A DNA stretch of 64,000 bases from CAVQCA01 sp963763115 (GTDB lineage Bacteria; Pseudomonadota; Gammaproteobacteria; UBA9214). Location: assembly GCA_963763115.1 (NCBI GenBank), contig CAVXNM010000038.1, positions 1-64,000 on the forward strand, read 5' to 3'. Every line of letters begins with the position of its first letter. Positions within the stretch are counted from its first letter, which is position 1. Both the position numbers and the translations under genes were made by a program. The notes under the pieces are model-generated. The model was not told the DNA's origin and did no database searches. It saw only the letters and a program-made list of their open reading frames with translations. Below are positions 1 to 7,837 of the stretch, one piece after another.

Positions 1-659
1 TTATCCCTGCAGCCGAACGTTATAATCTAATGCCGGCTATCGACCGCTGGGTAGTGGAAAATACCTTACAGTTCCTCTCCAGGAACGTCGACAGTCTGTA
101 CAACAGACTGGATAAATGCTGCATTAACCTCTCCGGACAGTCGCTGTCTGATGATCGCCTCATGAGTTTTATCATAGAGCAGATATACAAGAGAAAGATC
201 CCCGGTCACCTGCTGTGCTTTGAGATCACTGAAACCGCTGTTATCGCTAATCTGAATGCAGCGACCGGCATGATAGCGAAGCTGCGTGATATGGGCTGTC
301 ATTTTGCGCTCGATGACTTTGGGGTCGGTCTCAGCTCATTTGCCTATCTCAGCAATCTTGCTATCGACTATCTCAAGGTGGATGGTTCTTTCGTGAAAAA
401 GATGATGAACAACAAAACCGACCTGGAGATGGTTCGCGCCATCAACCAGATCGGTCACACCATGAATGTCATGACAATCGCCGAGTTCGTCGAGAACGAG
501 GAAACACTGCAGACGGTTCGTGACATCGGTGTGGATTATGCCCAGGGATATGCCATTAGCAAACCGTGCGCCCTGGAAATAGCGTTTCTGAAGAATGCGG
601 ATGTAAAAGGTGTAACCGATTCCCCGCAAGAAAAGGTGACATGCCAGAAAATATCCTAG
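1..659 (+). CDS. EAL-domain protein, C-terminal part (5' end outside window)
   Basis: This is the C-terminal part of a cyclic-di-GMP phosphodiesterase (EAL) domain. The frame is open from base 3, before the first internal ATG at 30, so the gene starts outside the window. Visible EAL-family landmarks are 'IPAAERYNLM', 'INLSGQSL', the 'FEITETAVIANL' metal/substrate segment, 'DDFGVGLSSFAYL', 'LKVDGSFV' and 'AEFVENEETL'. The catalytic glutamate loop and both acidic positions of the DDF motif are present, so hydrolysis of c-di-GMP is likely, although the EAL signature itself lies upstream. The domain closely resembles the EAL domain of the large sensor at 36604-39477, which suggests paralogues. 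A GGDEF or sensor region upstream is probable but not visible. Confidence 0.9.
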   Translation, partial: IPAAERYNLMPAIDRWVVENTLQFLSRNVDSLYNRLDKCCINLSGQSLSDDRLMSFIIEQIYKRKIPGHLLCFEITETAVIANLNAATGMIAKLRDMGCHFALDDFGVGLSSFAYLSNLAIDYLKVDGSFVKKMMNNKTDLEMVRAINQIGHTMNVMTIAEFVENEETLQTVRDIGVDYAQGYAISKPCALEIAFLKNADVKGVTDSPQEKVTCQKIS

Positions 660-769
660 AAGGACGTCTAAACTTACTCAGGCTGCTTACCTTATGTCCG
701 ACTCATGCGCACCAATCGAATTGGATGATACCCTTTACTGACAATCAACCAATCATTGGGGTTTCCGCT

Positions 770-789
770 GGATTTCAGCGGTGAAATCC
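770..789. repeat. 8-bp perfect inverted repeat
   Basis: GGATTTCA-gcgg-TGAAATCC forms a perfect 8-bp stem with a 4-nt loop in the gap between the EAL gene and the thioredoxin-like gene. No T-run follows, so it is not an obvious intrinsic terminator. It could be an operator or the end of the upstream transcript. Confidence 0.4.
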
Positions 790-853
790 GTCACCACTCG
801 GTTTAAACTCAAGACCACAGACACATGCCGATAAACCAGTGGGAACAGTACCC

Positions 854-1906
854 ATGCCTGCCACACGAACCCTGCCATGCCAACCCATCCTGGTTCTTTG
901 CCTCACGCTGCTGACGGCAACAGGCGTCTGCGCAGACGGAAAAGGCCGTTTCCTGGGTGCCGAGGAGTCAGAACCGCCCGCCTGGTTCCGGCAAAGCTTC
1001 CTGGATTTCGACGAAGACGTGCGCGAGGCGACGGCGAACCACAAGCGCGTGATGCTCTATTTCCACCAGGCCAACTGCCCGTACTGCAGCCTGCTGGTGA
1101 AGGAAAATTTCACCCCCCTCGGCATCGTCACCACGATGCGGAAAAACCTGGAGTCCATCGCCGTCAACATGTGGGGAGATCGCGAGCTGATCGCCACGGA
1201 TGGCAAGAGCTATACTGAGAAATCGCTGGCGGCCGCGCTCAAGGTGAATTACACACCCACGCTCATTTTCCTCGATGAACAGGGCAAGGTCGCCCTGCGC
1301 CTCAACGGCTATTACCCGCCGGAGCGCTTCCGGCTGGCGCTCGACTATGTCACCGGCCACAAGGAAAAGGAGCTGGCCTTCCACGAATATCTCGCATCGC
1401 GGCTGACCGGCACGAAAACAACCGGCGGTCTGCGCCCGGAACCGTTTTTCCTGCCGCCCCCGTATGCCCTGGCTCGCAATCACATAGCCGCCAGCAGGCC
1501 GCTGGCCGTGTTCTTCGAACAGACGGACTGCACGGACTGCGACAGACTGCATGAGCAGATCCTCGCCGACCCGGATACCCGCGCGCTGGTCGAACAGTTA
1601 GAAAGCGTGCAGCTGAACGTGGCTGCGGATACCCCGGTCATTACCCCGGGCGGGCAACGCACCACCGCTAGCGCCTGGGCGGGTGATCTCAACCTGGGGT
1701 ATGCGCCGTCCATAGTTTTCTTCGACCGGCAGGGCAAGGAGGTGATGCGCATCGACGCCTTCCTCAAGACCTTTCACGTCCAGTCCGTGTTCGACTATGT
1801 CCTGCAGGAGGGCTACCTGACCGAGCCCAGCTTCCAGCGCTTTATCTCGGCGCGCGCCGAGCGTCTGCGCGAGGAAGGGATCGACGTGGATATCTGGAGC
1901 GATTGA
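854..1906 (+). CDS. Periplasmic protein with two thioredoxin-like domains
   Basis: A 350-residue exported protein with tandem thioredoxin folds. The N-terminus has a signal peptide (hydrophobic residues about 9-25, ending near 'GVCA'). The first domain has a CPYC active site (C75/C78) and a cis-proline context 'YTPTLIFLD' near 134; the second has CTDC (C226/C229) and 'YAPSIVFFD'. Both look redox-competent. SoxW-like and other thioredoxin-fold periplasmic reductases carry similar 'ANCPYC' motifs, so a role in thiol-disulfide exchange in the cell envelope is likely, but the substrate is unknown. A GTG at 839 is in frame; the ATG at 854 was chosen because the signal peptide then starts properly. 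It appears to be a single-gene unit between the EAL gene and glk. Confidence 0.75.
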   Translation: MPATRTLPCQPILVLCLTLLTATGVCADGKGRFLGAEESEPPAWFRQSFLDFDEDVREATANHKRVMLYFHQANCPYCSLLVKENFTPLGIVTTMRKNLESIAVNMWGDRELIATDGKSYTEKSLAAALKVNYTPTLIFLDEQGKVALRLNGYYPPERFRLALDYVTGHKEKELAFHEYLASRLTGTKTTGGLRPEPFFLPPPYALARNHIAASRPLAVFFEQTDCTDCDRLHEQILADPDTRALVEQLESVQLNVAADTPVITPGGQRTTASAWAGDLNLGYAPSIVFFDRQGKEVMRIDAFLKTFHVQSVFDYVLQEGYLTEPSFQRFISARAERLREEGIDVDIWSD

Positions 1907-1954
1907 CGGCAATCTGACGGGCGCGAAGGTAAATCATATTCAACCAATAGATTC

Positions 1955-2155
1955 ACCGCAGAGAGCAAAGACGCAAAGAACGCAAAGTAGTTTTAGGAAC
2001 ATCTGAACAAGTCATCCCCGCGAAAGCGGGGATCCAGTAACTCACTGATTTTGGACAGACTGGATTCCCGCTTTCGCGGGAATGACAGACATAATCAGAA
2101 CGTCTTTAATTGTTTTCGTTAAGGAATTTCTCTGCGAACTTTGCGTCTCTGCGGT
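1955..2155. repeat. Nested inverted-repeat element (REP/MITE-like)
   Basis: Two inverted repeats are nested. The inner pair is a 27-nt near-perfect arm at 2011-2035 (GTCATCCCCGCGAAAGCGGG...) facing 2060-2086 (...CCCGCTTTCGCGGGAATGAC). The outer pair is ACCGCAGAGAGCAAAGACGC at 1955-1974 facing AACTTTGCGTCTCTGCGGT at about 2137-2155. Both arm types resemble short palindromic repeats that are scattered in many proteobacterial chromosomes. There is no transposase and no ORF inside. A degenerate relative of the inner arm occurs near 61630-61655. Confidence 0.7.
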
Positions 2156-2184
2156 AAAAACAGGTGTTTACGGAGCAAAGCGGC

Positions 2185-3192
2185 ATGACGAACAATACGT
2201 TACGGGTACTCTCCGGCGATATCGGGGGAACGAAAACACGGCTGGCCATCTTCGAGGTGGCGGGCATTGATTTGGAGAGCGTGTTCGAACGCAGCTATCC
2301 GAGCGGCGACTACGCCACGCTGAACGACATCATCGAGGACTTCCTCAGCGCCGATGACTCGCGTCCTAATGCCGCCGCCTTCGGGATTGCCGGGCCGGTG
2401 CGCGACAACACCGTGGACGTCACCAACCTGCCCTGGCGAATCAGCGCCGCAGAAATTGCCGCGCGTTTCCGGCTCCGGCGGGTCACCCTGCTGAATGACC
2501 TGGAAGCCAACGCCTGGGGTCTGCGCGCACTGGATGAAAAGGATTTCCATATCCTCAACGCCGGAGTCGAAAATACCGGCGGTAATGCCGCCATCATCGC
2601 GGCCGGCACCGGGCTGGGCGAGGCCGGCCTGTATCGCGATGGCGATCGCTGGCACCCCTTCGCCACCGAGGGCGGCCATACCGATTTCAGCCCTGGCAGC
2701 GAACTGGAGATCGAGTTGCTGCGCTTTATGATGACGCGCTACGGGCATGTGAGCTGGGAGCGCCTGGTTTCGGGTCCGGGACTGGTGAACATCCACGAAT
2801 TCCTGCTCCATTATCGCCAGCACCCCGTGGCGGGCTGGCTGAGAGACGACATGCAGACGGACGACCCGGCCGCCGCGATCTCCCGTGCCGCGCAGTCCGG
2901 GCGCGATGCGCTCTGCGTGGAGGCGCTGGAACTGTTCGTCCGCCTCTACGGCATCGAGGCCGGCAACCTGGCGCTCAAGATGATGGCAAGCGGCGGGGTG
3001 TATCTCGGCGGCGGCATCGCCCCGAAGATCCTCGAACAACTGGAGAGCGGCGCCTTCATGGCCGCCTTCCGCGCCAAGGGCCGCATGCAGGGTCTGCTCG
3101 AACAGATGCCGGTGCGGGTGATCCTCAACGACCGCACCGCGCTCTACGGTCCGGCGGTGTTTGCCGGGAATGCGCAGGTTCAGACGCGATGA
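2185..3192 (+). CDS. glk: Glucokinase
   Basis: Phosphorylates glucose to glucose-6-phosphate with ATP in the cytosol. The 335-residue protein has the bacterial glucokinase (Glk family) landmarks in order: the N-terminal phosphate loop 'GDIGGTKTRLAIF', 'NDLEANAWG' with the sugar-binding Asn-Asp, 'AAGTGLGEAGLY', 'ATEGGHTDFSP' with the Glu-Gly-Gly-His sugar contacts, and a C-terminal 'GGVYLGGGIAPKIL' adenosine segment. The in-frame GTG at 2164 would add seven residues; ATG at 2185 was chosen, with GGAG about 11 nt upstream. It converges on the mutarotase gene, with only three bases between the stop codons. Together these two proteins suggest glucose or glycogen-derived hexose metabolism. Confidence 0.9.
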   Translation: MTNNTLRVLSGDIGGTKTRLAIFEVAGIDLESVFERSYPSGDYATLNDIIEDFLSADDSRPNAAAFGIAGPVRDNTVDVTNLPWRISAAEIAARFRLRRVTLLNDLEANAWGLRALDEKDFHILNAGVENTGGNAAIIAAGTGLGEAGLYRDGDRWHPFATEGGHTDFSPGSELEIELLRFMMTRYGHVSWERLVSGPGLVNIHEFLLHYRQHPVAGWLRDDMQTDDPAAAISRAAQSGRDALCVEALELFVRLYGIEAGNLALKMMASGGVYLGGGIAPKILEQLESGAFMAAFRAKGRMQGLLEQMPVRVILNDRTALYGPAVFAGNAQVQTR

Positions 3193-3195
3193 GTG

Positions 3196-4101
3196 TCAAT
3201 CCCGCTCGATGGAGTAGCGCGCCACGAGCCGGTAGTTTTCGCCGGGTATGATCTGCACCGCGTCGGAACCTGCATTGGTGGTTTCCACGCAGAGCATGCC
3301 GGTGTATTCCTCATCGCCGAGATCGGCCATTGCGGCGGCCGTGGCGGCCCAGGGATTCCATACAACCGCGCTGGCGCTGCCATCCGCGGCGATCCGGATG
3401 CACCGCTCGAAAACCGGATCGTCGATTACCAGATCATGATTCACGCCGGTGTAGATGCGGTCCACCTCACCGCTGATGGTGACGAGTCCCTCCTGGACCT
3501 TGATCGCGCCACCATCAATCTTGTCGATATAGTGCTTGCCACCGAGTCCGCGAACCTGTGCACGCCTGACATCGCCCACGCGGAAATAGCTGTGCAGCCC
3601 CTGGGTGATGGTGAGCGGTACGGTGTCCGGGTTGAAGCTGCACAGGGCCAGCTCCAGCGAATGGCCGACGGTGATCTCCAGGGTCAGTGCGAACGGGTGC
3701 GGCCAGAGCGCACGAATCGCTTCGTCCGGCGTGATGCCGAGCCGCACCGTTGTAGTGCCGTCCTCATGCAAGACGGTGTCGAGCACTTGCCAGTCACGGT
3801 TACGCACGAATCCGTGCGCCGGTCTCCCCCCGCCCTCCGGGTCGGGTCCGAACCAGGGCCAGCACACCGGGATGCCGCCCTTGATGGCCTTGCCGGGCTG
3901 GAAATAGGCATGCTTGCTCACGAACAGCAGGTCTTCCGGTTCTCCGGCGGGAAGGAAGGAAAGCACCTGACCCGCGTAGGGGGAGATCAGGGCCCGTGCC
4001 CTGCCATTGTCGATTTCTATCAGTGGAAATCCGCCGATTCCGGTGATGAAGCGAAGCGTGTCGGCAATGCCGTGCGTTGCGTTCAGCTGTTCAGGATTCA
4101 T
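3196..4101 (-). CDS. D-hexose-6-phosphate mutarotase (YeaD-like)
   Basis: A 301-residue member of the aldose-1-epimerase superfamily, YeaD branch, which equilibrates alpha and beta anomers of hexose-6-phosphates. Typical segments are 'AYFQPGKAIKGGIPVCWPWFGP', 'AHGFVRNRDWQV' with a catalytic His, 'GLHSYFRVGDV' and 'VWNPWAATAAAMADLGDEEY'. The beta-sandwich fold and length fit the family. ATG at 4101 was chosen because AAAGGAA lies 8-9 nt upstream; an in-frame ATG at 4146 lacks a site. It is convergent with glk, whose product would feed the same glucose-6-phosphate pool, though the two genes are not co-transcribed. Confidence 0.88.
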   Translation of the reverse strand: MNPEQLNATHGIADTLRFITGIGGFPLIEIDNGRARALISPYAGQVLSFLPAGEPEDLLFVSKHAYFQPGKAIKGGIPVCWPWFGPDPEGGGRPAHGFVRNRDWQVLDTVLHEDGTTTVRLGITPDEAIRALWPHPFALTLEITVGHSLELALCSFNPDTVPLTITQGLHSYFRVGDVRRAQVRGLGGKHYIDKIDGGAIKVQEGLVTISGEVDRIYTGVNHDLVIDDPVFERCIRIAADGSASAVVWNPWAATAAAMADLGDEEYTGMLCVETTNAGSDAVQIIPGENYRLVARYSIERD

Positions 4102-4258
4102 TGGACGGATTCCTTTCTGTCGGAGGCCGGGCGGAACACGGCACATGATGCCGTTGCGCCGGCTGTCATTTTAGCCTGTGCACGCCTCGGCGAGACACGG
4201 GATCATTACGTCGGAACAGGGCGGCGCGTCGGCGACTGTCAAGCAACCAGCCGGGGCG

Positions 4259-4537
4259 TCAGCGTTTCTCTTCGTTCCTGAGCGCCTTTTCGGTGATCTC
4301 TTCATAAAGATGAACGACATGGGCGCAAAAACTTTGCCATTCCGGATGCCGGTCCATCAGCGGTTTGCTGTGCATGGCGTCATTGATGACCTGTTCCAGG
4401 AATTCGATATCCGAGTCGTCGAGAACATCACCCCCGTCAACCTTGTCCTTGAGTGAAAGCAGCCTCGGCAGGCGCTGCTTCTCGAACCGCTCTTCCAGCG
4501 CCATGATGACGCCGGCTTCTTTGGACGTATCAGTCAT
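4259..4537 (-). CDS. Small hypothetical protein, 92 aa
   Basis: A soluble, acidic, helix-rich small protein that I do not recognise. It has no signal peptide, membrane segment or cysteine pair; the one Cys is in the 'WQSFCAHVVHLYEEI' helix. Start at ATG 4537 is supported by the purine run GGGGGAG just upstream; upstream in-frame codons reach 4609 without a better site. It is transcribed away from arsI and towards the mutarotase gene. Confidence 0.6.
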   Translation of the reverse strand: MTDTSKEAGVIMALEERFEKQRLPRLLSLKDKVDGGDVLDDSDIEFLEQVINDAMHSKPLMDRHPEWQSFCAHVVHLYEEITEKALRNEEKR

Positions 4538-4698
4538 ACTCTCCCCCGGCCAGACTGTCGTGTTGTACTGTTGATTCTTATGACACACAAAGCATAGCAC
4601 TCTTCCCACCGATGCCGTAGCGCTGCAGACAGCAGGGTCCTGCCCTGCTCTTCGGAATCAGCGACAAGCGACTGTCCCGTCTCGAAAAAGTGGATGGC

Positions 4699-4756
4699 TT
4701 GCTAGCAGAGGCGTCGAACCCTGTATGATATCCGTGACGATTGAGCATTGAATCAA
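4699..4756 (+). promoter_or_regulatory. Candidate promoter and operator-like palindrome before arsI
   Basis: TATGAT at 4724-4729 is a good -10; TTGCTA at 4699-4704 is a possible -35, but the 19-bp spacer is long. Between the -10 and the ribosome-binding site lies TTGAGCATTGAATCAA (4741-4756), a partial dyad with TTGA/TCAA ends, placed where a small repressor could act. No ArsR gene is adjacent, so a specific regulator cannot be named. Confidence 0.35.
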
Positions 4757-4768
4757 GGAGTACTCCCC

Positions 4769-5218
4769 ATGTCGCGTTTTCACATGCATGTTGTGGTCGA
4801 GAATATCGATATCAGCACCCGATTTTATACGGCGCTGTTCGGCGCCGAGCCGACCACCGTCAAGAAGGATTACATCAAGTGGGTAATGGAGGACCCGAGT
4901 ATCAATTTCGTAATCACCAGCCGCGGGCACATCCCCGGCCTCGATCACGTTGGTATACAGACCGATAACGATGAGCAACTGGAGGCGCTGCAGGCGCGCC
5001 TCGCGGCGGCCGAGATCACCGGCCAGACCCAAATGGATGCGGCCTGCTGTTATGAGCGGTCCAACAAGCACTGGACACTGGACCCGCAGGGCATCGCCTG
5101 GGAGGCCTTTCACTCGCTGCATCCGATACCGACCTTCAACGACGAGACCTCGGAACCGGCGGTGTATGGCTGCTGCGCACCGGATCTGTCGTCGGTGGGC
5201 TGCAAGCGCCAGGTATGA
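4769..5218 (+). CDS. arsI: ArsI/CadI-family dioxygenase (C-As lyase type)
   Basis: A 149-residue vicinal-oxygen-chelate protein of the ArsI/CadI family. ArsI enzymes are Fe(II)-dependent dioxygenases that cleave the carbon-arsenic bond of trivalent organoarsenicals. The features expected of ArsI are visible: the metal-ligand positions (H5 in 'RFHMHV', H60 in 'GLDHVGIQ', E112 in 'WEAF') and the vicinal cysteine pair C93-C94 in 'AACCYERSNKHW' that binds As(III). AAGGAG lies 8 nt before the ATG at 4769; the in-frame TTG at 4748 is unlikely. The stop overlaps the start of arsC by four bases (ATGA), which implies translational coupling. CadI-like cadmium-induced proteins are related, so the true metal(loid) remains to be shown. 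Confidence 0.8.
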   Translation: MSRFHMHVVVENIDISTRFYTALFGAEPTTVKKDYIKWVMEDPSINFVITSRGHIPGLDHVGIQTDNDEQLEALQARLAAAEITGQTQMDAACCYERSNKHWTLDPQGIAWEAFHSLHPIPTFNDETSEPAVYGCCAPDLSSVGCKRQV

Positions 5219-5625
5219 ACGTCCTGTCCCTGTGCGCCGGCAATTCCTGCCGCTCCCAGATGGCCAAGAGCCGGGGTCGAACGCTGGCCACCGACCGTCA
5301 TGCATTCCGCTCGGCCGGCATCGAAGCGCATGGGAAGAAGCCGCGCGCCATGGCTGTCATGCGAGAAGCCGGCGTGGACATCGGTTCGCAGGAATCGAAA
5401 CGGCTGACAAATGAGATGCTGGCATGGACCGAGCTGGTCGTCACCGTCTGCGTGCATGCCGATGAACATTGCCCGGTACTCCCGGGCGACACCCGCAAGC
5501 TGCACTGGCCGCTGGAGGACCCCGCCAGAGCCGGCGGCAGCGAGGCGGATATCCTCCAGATGTTTCGCGCCAGTCGCGACGACATCAAACGCCGAGTGCA
5601 GGAATTGCTGGCAGATTTGCAATAA
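5215..5625 (+). CDS. arsC: Arsenate reductase, low-MW phosphatase type
   Basis: Reduces As(V) to As(III) in the cytosol. The 136-residue protein has the LMW-tyrosine-phosphatase P-loop C7-AGNSC-R13 (CX5R) followed by S14. The resolving cysteines of thioredoxin-coupled ArsC lie in 'VTVCVHADEHCPV', and the general-acid segment is 'WPLEDPA'. This identifies the thioredoxin-dependent family rather than the glutaredoxin-dependent plasmid R773 type. It is coupled to arsI by the ATGA overlap. No As(III) efflux gene (arsB or acr3) or arsR lies next to the pair, so export must be encoded elsewhere or the pair serves only intracellular conversion. Confidence 0.87.
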   Translation: MNVLSLCAGNSCRSQMAKSRGRTLATDRHAFRSAGIEAHGKKPRAMAVMREAGVDIGSQESKRLTNEMLAWTELVVTVCVHADEHCPVLPGDTRKLHWPLEDPARAGGSEADILQMFRASRDDIKRRVQELLADLQ

Positions 5626-5779
5626 AGCCTGTTCATACCAGGGACGACCACCGACCTGACTTTTTGAGAACCAGCCCTCAATAATGGAAAGTGTGTGTCA
5701 TTGCGAGCGCAGCGACGATATCCGCGCTTCCCTGGCCTGCATTGCTCACCGGTCAGCTAATCGGCATCGGGTTCCGGTG

Positions 5780-5797
5780 CTAATCATCGCCTAACAT
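5780..5797 (+). promoter_or_regulatory. PHO-box-like direct repeat before Ppx-like gene
   Basis: CTAATCA-TCGC-CTAACAT consists of two 7-mers with an 11-bp period, 48 bp before the Ppx/GppA-like start. The second half is identical to a half-site in front of pstS. Canonical PHO boxes are CTGTCAT-N4-CTGTCAT, with the A-rich variant CTTACAT tolerated in known sites. Assignment to PhoB is inferred from spacing, similarity and context. Confidence 0.4.
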
Positions 5798-5845
5798 CAG
5801 CGTGGCACTCTGACGAATTCGCACTCTTACGAGCTATGTTGGACT

Positions 5846-6784
5846 ATGTCCTACCTGGAAATCACAGAACCATTACGCAAGCTTCCCGTCGCCGATGCGG
5901 ACGCCGTATGCGCCGTCGACATGGGGAGCAGGGTCTTCACGCTGGTTTGCGGCTACCGTGCCGACAACCGCATCGTCACCAAACACGTCTGCAATGCACC
6001 GCTCGACGTGGGCGCGGATATCACGCTTAACCGGGGCGCGATAAGCGCCAGGAAGCTTGCGGAAATCGGCGCGGTGCTGTCCGATTTCCGCGCTTGCAGC
6101 ACCCACCTCGGCGTCACCCGGATCATCGCGGCAGCCACGGCGGGAGTTGGACGCGCCGCCAACGCGCCGGAGCTGATCGACCTCGGACAGGCCGAGGGCA
6201 TCGCAGCGGAACTCATGGACAAACAACGCGAAGGCGAACTCGGCTATCTGGCCGCGACCGGGGGAAAATCAAACCGGCTGGTCAGCAAGCTGCGCAGCCA
6301 CAGTTGCCAGGTCGCCTGGAAAACCGCCGCCGGTGTCACCGTTACCTATCTCGATACCGGCTATATGAAAGCCTACGAGGACTTTATCCGCAAGGCGTCC
6401 AGTATCGGCGAGGCCACCGATACCTACCGGGATTTCCTGAAACGGGAGTTTCACCTCCCTTCCGGGACGCAGCAGCTCATCGCCCTCTCGGCCACGGCCT
6501 GTGCCAGCTTTATAACGGGTTTGACCCGGGATCGCGTCAGAAACACCACATTGTCCGCGGCGAAGGTGGCCGCCAGACTCGACGAGGTGCAGGAACTGCT
6601 AACGCCGGAGTTCGAGGCATTGAAACACAGCGGCAGCGACATGGCGGAGGTGTTGACCGGGCTGATCTTCCTCGACTGTCTGTTGAGTCGCACCGGCCAC
6701 GCACAGGTGGCGATCTCCGGCGCCGACCTGCCCATGGGACTGATTCACGAGCACTTCGGGAGCCAGAATCCTGACGATGTCTGA
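5846..6784 (+). CDS. Degenerate Ppx/GppA-like phosphatase-fold protein
   Basis: A 312-residue cytosolic protein that resembles the N-terminal ASKHA domains of exopolyphosphatase/pppGpp phosphatase. The opening 'AVDMGSRVFTLVCGY' matches the 'AIDIGSNSFHLVV' phosphate loop, 'ITRIIAAATAGVGRA' the 'VATSALRDA' strand, and 'EGIAAELMDKQREGELGY' the 'ISGEEEARLGY' segment. However, the second phosphate loop, normally 'DIGGGSTE', reads 'LDTGYMKAYED', so normal catalysis is doubtful. The C-terminal HD-like domain of true Ppx is absent. It may bind polyphosphate or nucleotide, or regulate. The gene sits beside the pst/pho block, converges on the small 64-aa gene, and has a PHO-box-like repeat upstream. 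Confidence 0.6.
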   Translation: MSYLEITEPLRKLPVADADAVCAVDMGSRVFTLVCGYRADNRIVTKHVCNAPLDVGADITLNRGAISARKLAEIGAVLSDFRACSTHLGVTRIIAAATAGVGRAANAPELIDLGQAEGIAAELMDKQREGELGYLAATGGKSNRLVSKLRSHSCQVAWKTAAGVTVTYLDTGYMKAYEDFIRKASSIGEATDTYRDFLKREFHLPSGTQQLIALSATACASFITGLTRDRVRNTTLSAAKVAARLDEVQELLTPEFEALKHSGSDMAEVLTGLIFLDCLLSRTGHAQVAISGADLPMGLIHEHFGSQNPDDV

Positions 6785-6811
6785 TCTCTCCGGGCAGCGT
6801 CACTCCGCGCC

Positions 6812-7006
6812 TCAGGCCGCGCAGGGATTTGACAAGAGGTCCTCTTCGAGGATTTCGCAGTATTCCACCTTTTCAGCCAGCGCCGTGAACCACTCCTGAC
6901 AGGCATGCCGTGCGATTTCCCGGCTGCTGAACGTCCACACGACCTGGCCGTTTTCCGTCATTATCGTGGCCGTCTTGTTCGGCCATTCCTTGATGAATAA
7001 TTTCAT
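6812..7006 (-). CDS. Small hypothetical protein, 64 aa, possible Pho regulon member
   Basis: A 64-residue soluble protein beginning 'MKLFIKEWPNKTATIMT' with an alternating pattern ('ATIMTENGQVVWTF') that suggests a short beta-sheet followed by helices; it has two cysteines near the C-terminal half and a third close to the end. Function is unknown. ATG 7006 was chosen for the GGAG 10 nt upstream; longer in-frame starts up to 7081 would run through the putative PHO box. It follows phoU in the same direction after a 126-bp gap and has its own candidate PhoB site, so it may be expressed alone or as the tail of the pst operon. Confidence 0.6.
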   Translation of the reverse strand: MKLFIKEWPNKTATIMTENGQVVWTFSSREIARHACQEWFTALAEKVEYCEILEEDLLSNPCAA

Positions 7007-7061
7007 CGCCCCACTCCTCGCAGAAAGCTGTCCGGTCTTCACCCACAAGGCTAACCCGCGA

Positions 7062-7079
7062 TTGTTAGGAAAATGTGTC
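7062..7079 (-). promoter_or_regulatory. PHO-box-like direct repeat before 64-aa gene
   Basis: Read on the minus strand: GACACAT-TTTC-CTAACAA, 11-bp period. The second half-site is identical to one before pstS and the distance to the start codon (55 bp between) is within one base of the pstS arrangement (54 bp). The first half-site is weak (CAT and one further base conserved). Confidence 0.38.
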
Positions 7080-7132
7080 ACGCGCGTTATTTATTCGGCG
7101 CGCGGCCGGGCATGGCAACCGATGTCACGTTT

Positions 7133-7816
7133 TCAGCAGCTTGAGGCGCGCGACAGGGAACCGCTGATACTATGCCGGATAATGTCGCCGGACAGCAGAT
7201 AGATGATGTCCTCCGCGATATTGGAAGCATGATCGCCGATGCGTTCCAGCTGGCGGCACAGCGACAGCAGCATCAGGTGCTGTCCGGTAAGTCTGGGCTC
7301 GTGCTTGATCATTTCGATCTGCAGCGGCAGTTGCGATTTGCACAGCGAATCCACCTCGTCGTCCATGGCGAGCACGGCCTCCGCGAGCTTGCTGTCGAGC
7401 TCCACGAAGGCGAGCAGCGCCTTGCGCAGCATCAGCTTGGTCTTCTCGAAAATGGCGACCATGTTCTCCGGGACTTTCAGGGGTTCACCCTCGGCCATCT
7501 GCAGAACGATCTCGGCCATGTTCTTGGCGTGATCACCGATGCGCTCCAGGTCATTGTTGATCTTCAGCACCGCCACGATCAATCGTAAATCATTGGCGAC
7601 CGGCTGGTAGAGCGCCAGCAGCTTCAGGCACTCCTCCTCCATCTCCACCTCGACATTGTCGATATCAGCGTCGCGCTTGATCACCTTTCTGGCGACCGTC
7701 ACGTCCATATGCGCGAGCGCGTTGAAGGCCATGTTCACCTGGTCCTCGACCCGTTTTGCATTCGCGACCAGATGCTGGTTCAGGCGATCCATTTCCCTTT
7801 GAAAATGCATAGTCAC
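7133..7816 (-). CDS. phoU: Phosphate signalling regulator PhoU
   Basis: Peripheral cytosolic protein that couples the Pst transporter to PhoR and keeps the Pho response off when phosphate is plentiful. The 227-residue sequence shows the two-repeat, all-helical PhoU fold, with the conserved metal-cluster motifs 'NNDLERIGDHAKNMAE' in the first repeat and 'CRQLERIGDHASNIAED' in the second. GTG at 7816 has GGGAG 7 nt upstream; ATG at 7810 is the alternative two codons later. It is the last gene of pstSCAB-phoU, 21 bp after pstB, the usual order. Confidence 0.95.
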   Translation of the reverse strand: MTMHFQREMDRLNQHLVANAKRVEDQVNMAFNALAHMDVTVARKVIKRDADIDNVEVEMEEECLKLLALYQPVANDLRLIVAVLKINNDLERIGDHAKNMAEIVLQMAEGEPLKVPENMVAIFEKTKLMLRKALLAFVELDSKLAEAVLAMDDEVDSLCKSQLPLQIEMIKHEPRLTGQHLMLLSLCRQLERIGDHASNIAEDIIYLLSGDIIRHSISGSLSRASSC

Positions 7817-7837
7817 AACAGCTCTCCCGAAATTTCC

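Noticed and set aside
770..789. Terminator after the EAL gene
   Set aside because: Stem is perfect but no T-run follows on either strand; listed only as inverted repeat.
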